Made by a program: the position numbers and the translations under genes. DNA of 64,000 bases from Comamonadaceae bacterium (GTDB lineage Bacteria; Pseudomonadota; Gammaproteobacteria; Burkholderiales; Burkholderiaceae_C): assembly GCA_009996515.1 (NCBI GenBank), contig JAACZV010000005.1:1-64000 (forward strand), read 5' to 3'. Position 1 is the stretch's first letter. Each line of letters starts with the position of its first letter. A model generated the notes under the pieces. That model saw only the letters and a program-made list of their open reading frames with translations. It did not search any database and was not told the origin of the DNA. Below are positions 37,036 to 45,633 of the stretch, piece after piece.

Positions 37036-37608
37036 ATGACCTGGTTGGCCCTCGGCCTTGCCCTCTTTCTCGGCATCCACATGACCCGCGCCATCGCGCC
37101 CGCCTGGCGCGACGCGCAGCGGGCCCGTCTCGGCGAGAAGGGCTGGAAGGCCTTCTACACCGTCGTGTCCCTGATCGGCTTCGCGCTGATCCTGTGGGGC
37201 TACTCGGCGGCACGCCAGCAGCCCGTCGTGCTGTGGGCGCCCATACGCGGCATGAACCACGCGGCGGCGGCGCTGATGCTGGTCGCGATGGTGCTGCTGG
37301 CGGCGGCCTACGTGCCGCGCAACCATCTCAAGGCCAAGCTGCAGCATCCGATGACGCTGTCGGTCAAGGTCTGGGCCTTCGCCCATCTGCTCGCCAACAA
37401 CACGCTGGCCGACGTGATGCTGTTCGGCAGCTTCCTGGTCTGGTCCGTCCTGGTCTTCCGCGCCGCGCGCCGCCGGCCCGTGCCCGCGGGCGCTGCGCCG
37501 ACGCCCCTGGGCACCGCGGCCACCGTGGTGGTTGGCATCGCGCTGTGGGCCTTCTTCGCCTTCTGGGCCCATGCGGCCTGGCTGGGCATCGCACCACTGG
37601 GCCGATAG
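37036..37608 (+). CDS. NnrU-family membrane protein
   Basis: 190 residues with five or six hydrophobic helices, matching the NnrU family, named from denitrifiers and related to isoprenylcysteine methyltransferase-like membrane proteins. Marks are LALFLGIHMTRAI, a WKAFYTVVSLIGFALI segment, RNHLKAKLQHPMTLSVKVWAFAHLLANNTLADVMLFG. Function unclear; no denitrification genes occur here. It follows the Lrp gene by 18 nt with a good GGAG site. Confidence 0.88.
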   Translation: MTWLALGLALFLGIHMTRAIAPAWRDAQRARLGEKGWKAFYTVVSLIGFALILWGYSAARQQPVVLWAPIRGMNHAAAALMLVAMVLLAAAYVPRNHLKAKLQHPMTLSVKVWAFAHLLANNTLADVMLFGSFLVWSVLVFRAARRRPVPAGAAPTPLGTAATVVVGIALWAFFAFWAHAAWLGIAPLGR

Positions 37609-37735
37609 GCCTCGCCCGTCGGGGCGGTGCTGGGCCACTGCCTCCTTCGCGTTGGGGACGGCTGCGCCGTGGCCGCCTTGCGACAGCGCAGCGGCGGCGA
37701 AATGATGGGTCGTCACCCATCACGACGGAGCCGCC

Positions 37736-39967
37736 ATGGCCACCAAGCCCCTGAAGACCGCAGCCCGCAAGGCCGCCGCCAACGCCGTCCCCACCCCCAC
37801 GCTGGACGCCCGCCCCGACCGCCTGGACCTGCGCGACCTGGTCTACCGCGCGCCGCTGCGCTCGCTGCCCGCCCGCTGGCCGCTGGACGCCGACCTCAAG
37901 CGCCTGCTGCCCGCCTATGTGAAGGCCGGCCGCATCCTCAACCAGGGCAACGAGGGCGCCTGCACCGGCTTCGGCCTGGCCTGCGTGACCAACTACCTCT
38001 ACTGGCTGCGCCACCTGGCCGCGCCGCACGGCCGGACGCTGCCCGAGATGGTCAGCCCGCGCATGTTCTACGAGCTGGCCAAGCTCTACGACGAATGGCC
38101 GGGCCAGGACTACGAGGGCTCGTCCTGCCGCGGCGCGCTCAAGGGCTGGCACAAGCACGGCATCTGCTCGTCGCGGCTCTGGCCCTACCCGCTCGACAAG
38201 GCCGGCAACGGCGTCTTCGCCCGCCCCGCCGCCGGCTGGGACGACGACGCCACCACGCGGGCGCTGGGCGTGTACTACCGCGTCGACAAGAAGAGCGTCG
38301 TCGACATGCAGGCCGCCATCTACGAGATCGGCGCCATCTATGTGTCGGGCGACGTGCACGACGGCTGGGGCCTGGACGAGAGCCCCATGCCGGCCAGCCA
38401 CGACAAGCTGCCGCGCATCGCCCGCATGGCCAAGAAGACCGGCGGCCATGCCTTCGCACTGGTGGGCTACAACGAGCGCGGCTTCGTCGTGCAGAACAGC
38501 TGGGGCACGGGCTGGGGCGCCAGCGGCTTCGCCATCCTGGGCTACGAGGACTGGGTCACCAACGGCACCGACGCCTGGGCCGTGGCGCTGGGCGTGCCGC
38601 AGGACCTGTCCGACCTCAAGAGCCGCCAGCCACCCGCGGCCCGGGGCGGCAAGGCCGCCAAGACGGCCGCGCGTGCGGCCGGCGGCTTCCGCGTCATGGC
38701 CGGCCGCGGCCTGTCGGACGTGGGCGCCACGCTGCGCGTCGGCGACAACCCGCGCGACGACCCCTGGCCGGTCAACCATGTCTTCGCCTATCCGCCCTAC
38801 CAGCCGCTGCGCACCGACGAGGCCTACACCCACACGCTGGTCTCGGGCAATGACGGCCAGCTGATGGCCACCGACTTCACCCGGGCCCGCGACGACCGCG
38901 AAGGCCTGGCCCGCGAAATCGTCGTCGAGCGCCCCGCGGCCTGGTTCAAGGCCGGCCGGGACAAGACCGTCAAGCTGGCCCTCTACGCCCATGGCGGGCT
39001 CAACAGCGAGGGCGAGTCCGTCCAGCGCATCCGCGTGCTGGCGCCCTACTTCCTGGCCAACGGCATCTACCCGCTGTTCTTCACCTGGAAGACCGGCCCC
39101 GGCGAGACGCTGATGGACATGCTCGACGACCTCAAGCACCGCGTCGTCGACTCGGCCGACCGCAGCGCCGGCTGGCTGGACCGGCTGCGCGAGGTCGCCG
39201 CCGAAGCCAAGGACCGGGCCATCGAGGCCGTGGGCCGCCAGTTCGCGCGCGGCATCTGGAGCGAGATGCGCGAGAACGCCGAGGGCGGCGCCACGCCGGA
39301 CCATGTGCTGGACCTGGCGGCCCGCATGCTGCGCGAGCTGCGCCAGGAACTGGCCGCCAGCGGCAAGACGCTGGAGATCCACCTCGTCGGCCATTCGGCC
39401 GGCTCCATCCTGCTGGGCCACCTGCTCGGGCGGCTGGGCGCCGCCGACGCCCTGCCCGTCGCCAGCTGCGAGCTCTACGCCGCCGCCTGCTCCAGCGGTT
39501 TCGCCGTGCAGCACTACGGCGCGGCGGCCCAGGCCGGCGTGCTGCCGCTGGAGGCGCTGCGCCTGCATGTGCTCAGCGATGCCAACGAGCGCGCCGACGG
39601 CCTGCCCAGCGCCGAGCGCGACATCTACGGCAAGTCGCTGCTCTACCTCGTCTCGCGCGCGCTGGACGATGTGCGCAAGCAGCCGCTGCTGGGCATGGAG
39701 CGCGCGCTGGTCAAGCCCGACCCGACCTGGGTGGCCGATCAGTGGGTCGGCCCACCCAATGCCGACGTCGCCGCCTGGCTCAAGCTCTGGCCGGCCGGCG
39801 CACTGCTGAACCGCGTCGATTCGCCCAAGGTGCGCACCACCAAGACCGGCGACCAGATCGATGCCAGCCACGGCAGCTTCGACAACAACATCGACATCCT
39901 GACCGGCACGCTGGAGCGCATCCGCGGCGCGGCGCTGGTGGCGCCCATGGAGTGGCTGGACTACTGA
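37736..39967 (+). CDS. C1-family (papain-like) cysteine peptidase fused to an alpha/beta hydrolase
   Basis: 743 residues, no signal peptide. Residues about 60-290 form a papain-fold peptidase: oxyanion Gln70 and nucleophile Cys76 in ILNQGNEGACTGFG, His238 in TGGHAFALVGYN, Asn254 in FVVQNSWGTGWG. Residues about 410-740 resemble an alpha/beta hydrolase with LALYAHGGLNSEGES (an HGG oxyanion hole) and the nucleophile elbow HLVGHSAGS (Ser554). Its terminal segment SHGSFDNNIDIL may supply a catalytic His. The linker is Ala/Lys/Arg-rich. All catalytic residues of both halves appear present. Preceded by a CGGAG site; a small exported protein gene follows. Target unknown. Confidence 0.8.
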   Translation: MATKPLKTAARKAAANAVPTPTLDARPDRLDLRDLVYRAPLRSLPARWPLDADLKRLLPAYVKAGRILNQGNEGACTGFGLACVTNYLYWLRHLAAPHGRTLPEMVSPRMFYELAKLYDEWPGQDYEGSSCRGALKGWHKHGICSSRLWPYPLDKAGNGVFARPAAGWDDDATTRALGVYYRVDKKSVVDMQAAIYEIGAIYVSGDVHDGWGLDESPMPASHDKLPRIARMAKKTGGHAFALVGYNERGFVVQNSWGTGWGASGFAILGYEDWVTNGTDAWAVALGVPQDLSDLKSRQPPAARGGKAAKTAARAAGGFRVMAGRGLSDVGATLRVGDNPRDDPWPVNHVFAYPPYQPLRTDEAYTHTLVSGNDGQLMATDFTRARDDREGLAREIVVERPAAWFKAGRDKTVKLALYAHGGLNSEGESVQRIRVLAPYFLANGIYPLFFTWKTGPGETLMDMLDDLKHRVVDSADRSAGWLDRLREVAAEAKDRAIEAVGRQFARGIWSEMRENAEGGATPDHVLDLAARMLRELRQELAASGKTLEIHLVGHSAGSILLGHLLGRLGAADALPVASCELYAAACSSGFAVQHYGAAAQAGVLPLEALRLHVLSDANERADGLPSAERDIYGKSLLYLVSRALDDVRKQPLLGMERALVKPDPTWVADQWVGPPNADVAAWLKLWPAGALLNRVDSPKVRTTKTGDQIDASHGSFDNNIDILTGTLERIRGAALVAPMEWLDY

Positions 39968-39990
39968 CGGCTGCGCCATACTGCGCCGCC

Positions 39991-40422
39991 ATGCACCTGC
40001 CCACCTCGCCCATTTCAACCACCGGGTGGTACGCCGGCCTGGCCGCCGCGCTGCTGCTGGCCGCTGGCGCCATCGCCGCCAGCGGCGCACAGGCTCAGGA
40101 CGCGCAGCCGGCCACCCTCGCCGCGCCCGACCCGGCCATGCGCGAGCGCATCGCCGCCTTCGAGGCCGGTCTCGGCCGGGAGCGCAGCGCGATGCTGGCG
40201 TTCAAGCGCGCGGACGGCCAGGTGTTCTACCTGGTCAACGCGCCCTGCTGCGACCATTTCAACCCCCTCTACGACGCCGAGGGCAGACGCATCTGCGCGC
40301 CGACGGGAGGCTTTGGCGGCGCTGGCGACGGCCGCTGCCCCGCCTGGGTGGGGCAGCTGTGGCGGGGTCCGTCGCGGAACACGCCGGCCCAGGACAGGCC
40401 GCTGAGCGCACAGGGCTATTGA
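39991..40422 (+). CDS. small exported protein with conserved cysteines, unknown function
   Basis: 143 residues. An N-terminal hydrophobic segment ([21 protein letters not shown]) is a signal peptide or anchor. The mature part has a distinctive pattern: [20 protein letters not shown], then [17 protein letters not shown], with four cysteines suited to two disulfides. Start 39991 has CATACT ending 8 nt upstream and no ribosome site. It begins 23 nt after the C1-peptidase fusion and may share its message. Not recognised as any characterised family. Confidence 0.65.
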   Translation: MHLPTSPISTTGWYAGLAAALLLAAGAIAASGAQAQDAQPATLAAPDPAMRERIAAFEAGLGRERSAMLAFKRADGQVFYLVNAPCCDHFNPLYDAEGRRICAPTGGFGGAGDGRCPAWVGQLWRGPSRNTPAQDRPLSAQGY

Positions 40423-40431
40423 GCACGCCGC

Positions 40432-40437
40432 GACAAT
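40432..40437 (+). promoter_or_regulatory. -10-like element GACAAT for gloA
   Basis: GACAAT ends 7 nt before the gloA ATG at 40445 (spacer GGCGGCC). No Shine-Dalgarno is present. Confidence 0.4.
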
Positions 40438-40444
40438 GGCGGCC

Positions 40445-40879
40445 ATGAAATACCTGCACACCATGGTCCGCGTCCACGACCTGGACGCCTCGCTGAAGTT
40501 CTACCGTGACGCCCTCGGGCTGGTCGAGGTCAAGCGCTCGGAGCACGAGGCCGGCCGCTTCACGCTGGTCTACCTGGCCGCCCCCGGCGACGAGGACGCC
40601 CAGGTCGAGCTGACCTACAACTGGCCCGATGCCGACGGCAAGGTCGAGACCTACACGGGCGGGCGCAACTTCGGCCATCTGGCCTATGCCGTGCCCGACA
40701 TCTACGCCGCCTGCCAGAAGCTGATGGACCACGGCGTGACCATCAACCGCCCGCCGCGCGACGGCCGCATGGCCTTCGTGCGCTCGCCGGACGGCATCTC
40801 CATCGAGCTGCTGCAGGCCGGCCCCGCGCTGGCGCCGGCCGAGCCCTGGGCCTCCATGCCCAACACCGGCGCCTGGTGA
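40445..40879 (+). CDS. gloA: lactoylglutathione lyase (glyoxalase I)
   Basis: Converts the methylglyoxal-glutathione adduct to lactoylglutathione. 144 residues of the VOC fold with metal ligands in the expected places: His in [12 protein letters not shown], Glu in QVELTYNW, His in NFGHLAYAV and Glu in [21 protein letters not shown] is the family signature. Start 40445 rather than 40436 fits family length. It converges on fccB. Confidence 0.94.
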   Translation: MKYLHTMVRVHDLDASLKFYRDALGLVEVKRSEHEAGRFTLVYLAAPGDEDAQVELTYNWPDADGKVETYTGGRNFGHLAYAVPDIYAACQKLMDHGVTINRPPRDGRMAFVRSPDGISIELLQAGPALAPAEPWASMPNTGAW

Positions 40880-40888
40880 CGCGCTGAT

Positions 40889-42136
40889 TCAAAGCGCCAG
40901 CGTGTCGGCCCAGATGTTCTCGGCCCAGCCGCGGGCATAGGCCGCTTCCTGCACGCTGGCCGCCGGCGACACGCCGCCGGCGCCGGGCACAGGCAGCATC
41001 GTCTTCCCGGCCGCGTCGTACTGGTGCACCGACGCCACATGCGCGGCCTGGTCCGGCGTGACGAAGCTGTAGCAGGTGTTCATCACCACCGGCGCCGGCT
41101 CCACCGCCTCGCCCTTCAGCAGCTGCAGCACGGCCGCCGCCGCGAGCTTGGCCTGCTGGTTGGCCAGGTGGGCCGACTTGGGCATGCCCGCGGCCGAGAA
41201 GATCGCGTCGCCCACCACATGCACGTTCGCCGCGGCCTGGGCCTGCATGGTCAGCCAGTCTATGCCCACCCAGCGGCGGTTCACGTTGGCGAAGTCGCGC
41301 GCCAGGTCGCCGGCGCGCTGTGGCGGAATCAGGTTGAGCACGTCGGCCTTGACGTCCTCGAACTCGAAACGCGCCGTGCCGTCGGCCAGCACTTCCTGCA
41401 GCTCGGCATTGGGCCGGTACTCCAGCAGGCCCGCGTAATGCTGCGCAAAGGCGCGCTCGAACAGCGTCTTCTTGCTCTGGATCTCCGGGTTGGCATCCAG
41501 CACCAGCAGCTTGGCGCGCGGCCGGGCCCGCTTCAGCCAGGACGCGATCAGGCAGGCCCGCTCGTAGGGCCCGGGCGGGCAGCGGTAGGGTGCCTTGGGG
41601 ATGCTGATCAGCACCACGCCGCCGTCCGGCAGGGCCTGCAGCTGCCGGTGCAGTGCCAGCGTCTGCGCGCCGGCCTTCCAGGCGTGCACGGCGCGGCCGC
41701 TGTCGAGGGCGGCACGCAGGCCGGGCACCTCGTCGAGGCTGAAGTCGATGCCGGGCGCCAGGATGAGGCGGTCCCAGCCTATCGTGCTGCGATCGGCCAG
41801 GCTCAGGGTTCTCGCGCCGGGATGGATGGCGATGACCTCGCCGCGCACCCGCTTCACGCCCAGGGCCTGCAGGCCGCGGTAGCCCTGGCTGATGCTGGCC
41901 GCATCGCGCTCGCCGGCGATGACGAGGTTGGACATGGGGCAGGACAGGAAGCCCGCGTTGCGCTCCACCAGCATCACGTCGATGGCCGCGCCGCCCCACA
42001 GCTTCAGGTAGTGCGCCGCCGTGGCACCGCCGAAACCGCCGCCCACGACGACGACGCGGCCGACCGATGCCGTCGGGCTGGCGCAGCCGGCCAGCGCGAG
42101 CCCGCCCGCCGCGATCAGCTGCCGCCGCGCGATCAT
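40889..42136 (-). CDS. fccB: flavocytochrome c sulfide dehydrogenase, flavoprotein subunit
   Basis: 415 residues. The N-terminus carries a twin-arginine-like signal (MIARRQLIAAGGLALAGCA). Then an FAD Rossmann motif (VGRVVVVGGGFGGATAAHYLKLW), the redox Cys region SCPMSNLVIAG and the second Cys in PYRCPPGPYERA, as in FccB/Sqr-like enzymes, and the C-terminal FCSD domain (TCYSFVTPDQAAHVASVHQYD). It oxidises sulfide in the periplasm, passing electrons to its cytochrome partner encoded immediately upstream with a 4-nt overlap. It suggests sulfide detoxification or lithotrophic potential. Confidence 0.92.
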   Translation of the reverse strand: MIARRQLIAAGGLALAGCASPTASVGRVVVVGGGFGGATAAHYLKLWGGAAIDVMLVERNAGFLSCPMSNLVIAGERDAASISQGYRGLQALGVKRVRGEVIAIHPGARTLSLADRSTIGWDRLILAPGIDFSLDEVPGLRAALDSGRAVHAWKAGAQTLALHRQLQALPDGGVVLISIPKAPYRCPPGPYERACLIASWLKRARPRAKLLVLDANPEIQSKKTLFERAFAQHYAGLLEYRPNAELQEVLADGTARFEFEDVKADVLNLIPPQRAGDLARDFANVNRRWVGIDWLTMQAQAAANVHVVGDAIFSAAGMPKSAHLANQQAKLAAAAVLQLLKGEAVEPAPVVMNTCYSFVTPDQAAHVASVHQYDAAGKTMLPVPGAGGVSPAASVQEAAYARGWAENIWADTLAL

Positions 42137-42423
42137 GGCCGGGCCCGGGCCGCGAAGTAGGCCGCGACCAGGCGCAGCTGCTCTTCGGTATAGCCCTTGA
42201 CGATCTGCGGCATGACCGTGCCGGCCTGCCGGCCGCTGCGGTAGTCGGCCAGCAGCGCCAGCATGCGCTCGGCCGGCAGGCCGGCCAGCGGCGGCATCGC
42301 AGCGCCCCTGGCCCTGCCGTCGGTGCCGTGGCAGTTCGCACAGGTGGCCGCCAGGCTGCGTCCGGCGTTGGGATCCTGCGCCAGCGCCGGGGCGCACAGC
42401 AGCAACAAGAACCAGGCTTTCAT
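42133..42423 (-). CDS. fccA: monohaem cytochrome c subunit of flavocytochrome c sulfide dehydrogenase
   Basis: 96 residues. Signal peptide (MKAWFLLLLCAPALA) followed by one class I haem site CANCHGTDG and an axial Met likely in GTVMPQIVKGY. This is the electron acceptor of FccB. The start is ATG 42423 with AAGGAG just upstream. The subunit is monohaem, whereas the classical purple-sulfur-bacterial FccA is dihaem. Confidence 0.88.
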   Translation of the reverse strand: MKAWFLLLLCAPALAQDPNAGRSLAATCANCHGTDGRARGAAMPPLAGLPAERMLALLADYRSGRQAGTVMPQIVKGYTEEQLRLVAAYFAARARP

Positions 42424-42470
42424 CACCACTCCTTGTCAGCCCTGACAGACGCGCCGCCGGCCAGCGGCGC

Positions 42471-43550
42471 CTACAGCTTGTGCGACCGGTCGCCGCGCTC
42501 GAACCCCAGCGCGTCGAAGGGCGCCTGCTGCGGCGCGAAGCCGATCACCTTGAACAGCTCGCCCATCTCATGCTCGGCCAGCAGCCGGTGCGCCATCGCC
42601 CGCTCGGCCAGCGACGCGTCGGCCAGCAGCTCGGCGATGCCGCAGTTGAGCAGGAAGTTGGCCTGGCTGGTGTAGCCCAGCACGACGAGGCCGGCGTCCT
42701 GACCGGCCAGCGCAATGCCGGTGAAGTTGACATGGGCCGTGATGTCCTTGTCGCCCACGGCGACGAGCGGATCGGCGTCGGCCTGGTGGGCCTGGTGGCA
42801 CATCAGCGTGCCGCCGCGGCGCTGCGGGTGGTAGTACTCGGCCTCGGGGAAGCCGTAGTCGATGAAGAAGGCCGCGCCGCGCCTGAGCGTGCGCGCCAGC
42901 GTCGCGATGAAGGCCTCGCCCTGGGCATGGATCTCGGTGACGGTGCCGGGCACGAAGCCCGTCTCGACGGGCGGCCGCAGCGCGCTGTCGCGGTCCTCGA
43001 AGGCGAACCCCTCGCCCGCGCTGACCACGCCGCGCTCGCGCCAGGCCCGGCCGTCGAAGGCCAGCAGCTGCACGGGCATCGCATCCAGCACCTCGTTGCC
43101 GATGACGACGGCCTCCAGCTCGGCCGGCAACTCGTCCAGCCAGTCGACGCGCCCTTCCCACGCGGCCAGCCGCTCGCGCTGGCGCTGGCGCAGCTCGGCC
43201 GACAGCTCGACGATGCGGTAGCGCGCCGGGCCGGCGCCCAGGGCATCCAGCTCGGCGATGAGCTGGGCCGCCAGCGCGCCCGAGCCGGCGCCGAACTCGA
43301 CGATGTCGCGGCAGCCGCTGGCATCCATGGCCTGGGCCAGCTGGCGCGCCAGCGCACGGCCGAACAGCGGCGACATCTCGGGCGCCGTGACGAAGTCCGA
43401 GCCCTGGTCGGGCATCTGGCCGAACTTGCGCCGGCCGCCGGCGTAATAGCCCAGGCCCGGCGCGTACAGCGCCAGGCTCATGAAGCGGTCGAACGGCAGC
43501 CAGCCGCCGGCCGCGGCGATCTCGGCATGGATCTTCTGCAGCAGGTTCAT
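42471..43550 (-). CDS. SAM-dependent methyltransferase, MidA/NDUFAF7 family (DUF185)
   Basis: 359 residues. Family segments are ALYAPGLGYYAGGRRKFG near the N-terminus, GSDFVTAPEMSPLFGRALARQL, the SAM site DIVEFGAGSGALAAQL, VIGNEVLDAMPVQLL and FFIDYGFPEAEYY. Mitochondrial relatives methylate an arginine of complex I subunit NDUFS2; the bacterial role is less clear. It sits 7 nt after the GGDEF-EAL gene in a tightly packed minus-strand run. Confidence 0.92.
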   Translation of the reverse strand: MNLLQKIHAEIAAAGGWLPFDRFMSLALYAPGLGYYAGGRRKFGQMPDQGSDFVTAPEMSPLFGRALARQLAQAMDASGCRDIVEFGAGSGALAAQLIAELDALGAGPARYRIVELSAELRQRQRERLAAWEGRVDWLDELPAELEAVVIGNEVLDAMPVQLLAFDGRAWRERGVVSAGEGFAFEDRDSALRPPVETGFVPGTVTEIHAQGEAFIATLARTLRRGAAFFIDYGFPEAEYYHPQRRGGTLMCHQAHQADADPLVAVGDKDITAHVNFTGIALAGQDAGLVVLGYTSQANFLLNCGIAELLADASLAERAMAHRLLAEHEMGELFKVIGFAPQQAPFDALGFERGDRSHKL

Positions 43551-43557
43551 CAGTCTT

Positions 43558-45633
43558 TCATCTGGCCTTGACCCAGGCCTCGAACGCGGCGGCCGGCATG
43601 GGCGGGCCGATGAGCTCGCCCTGGAACTGCTGGCAGCCCCAGCCGGCCAGCAGCTGCCATTGCGCCGTGCTGCGCACGCCCTCGGCTGTGACGCTGAGCC
43701 CCAGGCCCACGGCCATCTGCACGATGGCCCGCGTGATGGCCTGGGCGCCGACATCGTCGGGCAGGCGGGCCACGAAGCTCTGGTCGATCTTCAGTTTGTC
43801 CAGCGGCAGCTCGGTCAGGTGGGCCAGCGAGGTGTAGCCGGTGCCGAAGTCGTCCACCGACACGGTCAGGCCCAGCGCCCGCAGCTGGGCCAGCGTGGCC
43901 GGCGCATGCTCGATGTCGTCGATCAGCATGCGCTCCGTCAGCTCCAGCTCCAGCCACTGGCCGCTGGCGCCGCTCTGCGCCAGCAGCCGCTCCACCGTGT
44001 CGGCGAAGCCCTCGAGGTGGAACTGCATGCGCGACAGGTTGACGGCGATGCGCATGGGCCCATGGAGCCCGGTCAGCCCCTGCTCACGCCAGCGCCGCGC
44101 CGTCGCCGCCGCCTCGCGCAACACCCATTCGCCCAGCGACAGCATCAGCCGGTGGCGCTCGGCCACGAAGATGAAGCTGTCCGGGCTCAGCAGCCCGCGC
44201 CGCGGGTGGCGCCAGCGCAGCAGCGCCTCGGCGCCATGCAGGCGGCCCGTGGCCGCATCGACCTGGGGCTGGAAGAACAGTTCGAACTCGTTGCGCGTCA
44301 GCCCCTGCGCCAGCTCGGCCTCCAGCACCAGGTCGGCGTAGGCCGTCTCGGCCAGCGCCGGCTCGAAGAACTGGTAGGTCGCGCGGCCACGCGCCTTGGC
44401 GCGGTACATGGCGGTGTCGGCGTGCTGGATCAGCTCGTCGGCCTGCCGGCCATCGTCCGGGTAGACGGCCACGCCGATGGACGGCGAGACGGACAGCGCG
44501 CGGCCATCGGCCCGCACCGGCACCTCGACGACCGACAGCAACGCCTCCAGCACGACGACGATGTCGTCACGGCTGGCCAGGTCGGTCAGCAGCACGACGA
44601 ACTCGTCGCCGCCGAAGCGGCCCACCAGGTCGTTGCCGCGCAGCGCGCCGACGATGCGCTCGGACACCGTCGTCAGCACCTGGTCGCCTTCGAGATGCCC
44701 CAGGGAATCGTTGACGCGCTTGAAGTTGTCCAGGTCGATGAACAGCAGCGCCAGCATCTCGCCCTTGCGCTCGGCGCGGCGCATCAGCAGCGTCATGCGC
44801 TCCATGAAGGCGGCGCGGTTGAGCAGGCCGGTCAGCCCGTCATGATGGGCCAGATGCTGGATACGGGCCTCGCTGGCGAGGCGGTCGCGGATGTCGCGCA
44901 CCACCGCCATGCGCTGCGTCTGCCCGTCCATCTCCATGCTGCGCATGATGAGCTCGACGGGGATGCGCGAGCCGTCGCGGTGCTTGATGACGGTCTCGTA
45001 GCGCAGCTCCTGGCCCTGCTGCATGACCTCGCGCACCTTGGGCAGCTCGTCATCGGCCACGAAGGACAGCACATGCTGGCCAATCAGCTCCTCGGCCGAC
45101 CAGCCCGTCAGCGCGCACAGCGGCGGATTGACGTCGGTCATGCGGCCGTCGCGGTGGAACAGGATGCCCTCCACCGTCGCCTGCATGAACTTGTCCAGCC
45201 GCGCCTCGGACTCGCGCAGCCGCCGCTCGGCCTGGCGGTGGCGCGTGATGTCGTAGACCAGCACCCAGCTGCCCAGCAGCTCGCCGGCCTCATCGAACTG
45301 CGGCACCAGATGGATCTCCAGGCAGGACAGGCCGCCGTCGGGGCGCTGCAGCTCGCGCTCGTAGACCACCGGCCGGCGCTCGCGCACCAGATCGTCGACC
45401 GACACGCGCACCTGCTCGTAGGCGGCAGCGCCGACGATCTCGCTGAAATGCTTGCCGACGATGGACTCCTGCGTGAGGCCGAAGGCCTCGGCATAGCCGC
45501 GGTTGGCGAACAGGCAGCGGTGATCGGCCGCGCCATACAGCGCGATCCACGCCGGCACATGGTCGGCCAGCATGCGAAAGCGCGCCGCGTCCAGCGCCTG
45601 GCGTTCGAATTCAAGAGGGGTGAGCGCGTTCAC
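43558..45633 (-). CDS. PAS-PAS-GGDEF-EAL cyclic-di-GMP enzyme (GTG start)
   Basis: 691 residues from GTG at 45633, which overlaps the stop codon of the upstream glycosylase gene (GTGA). Two PAS domains (about 15-130, with YGAADHRCLFANRGYAEAFG; 140-255, with LCALTGWSAEELIGQH) precede an intact GGDEF (GRFGGDEFVVLLT) and an EAL domain with GAEALLRWRHP, LTERMLIDD, DDFGTGYTSLAH, KIDQSFV; VTAEGVRSTAQ replaces the usual AEGVET. It is embedded in the tsaB-rimI run, an unusual place for a signalling enzyme. Confidence 0.93.
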   Translation of the reverse strand: MNALTPLEFERQALDAARFRMLADHVPAWIALYGAADHRCLFANRGYAEAFGLTQESIVGKHFSEIVGAAAYEQVRVSVDDLVRERRPVVYERELQRPDGGLSCLEIHLVPQFDEAGELLGSWVLVYDITRHRQAERRLRESEARLDKFMQATVEGILFHRDGRMTDVNPPLCALTGWSAEELIGQHVLSFVADDELPKVREVMQQGQELRYETVIKHRDGSRIPVELIMRSMEMDGQTQRMAVVRDIRDRLASEARIQHLAHHDGLTGLLNRAAFMERMTLLMRRAERKGEMLALLFIDLDNFKRVNDSLGHLEGDQVLTTVSERIVGALRGNDLVGRFGGDEFVVLLTDLASRDDIVVVLEALLSVVEVPVRADGRALSVSPSIGVAVYPDDGRQADELIQHADTAMYRAKARGRATYQFFEPALAETAYADLVLEAELAQGLTRNEFELFFQPQVDAATGRLHGAEALLRWRHPRRGLLSPDSFIFVAERHRLMLSLGEWVLREAAATARRWREQGLTGLHGPMRIAVNLSRMQFHLEGFADTVERLLAQSGASGQWLELELTERMLIDDIEHAPATLAQLRALGLTVSVDDFGTGYTSLAHLTELPLDKLKIDQSFVARLPDDVGAQAITRAIVQMAVGLGLSVTAEGVRSTAQWQLLAGWGCQQFQGELIGPPMPAAAFEAWVKAR

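Noticed and set aside
37364-40090. 908-codon minus-strand frame, the longest in the window
   Set aside because: Entirely antisense to the peptidase/hydrolase fusion and its neighbours; low-complexity and without motifs.
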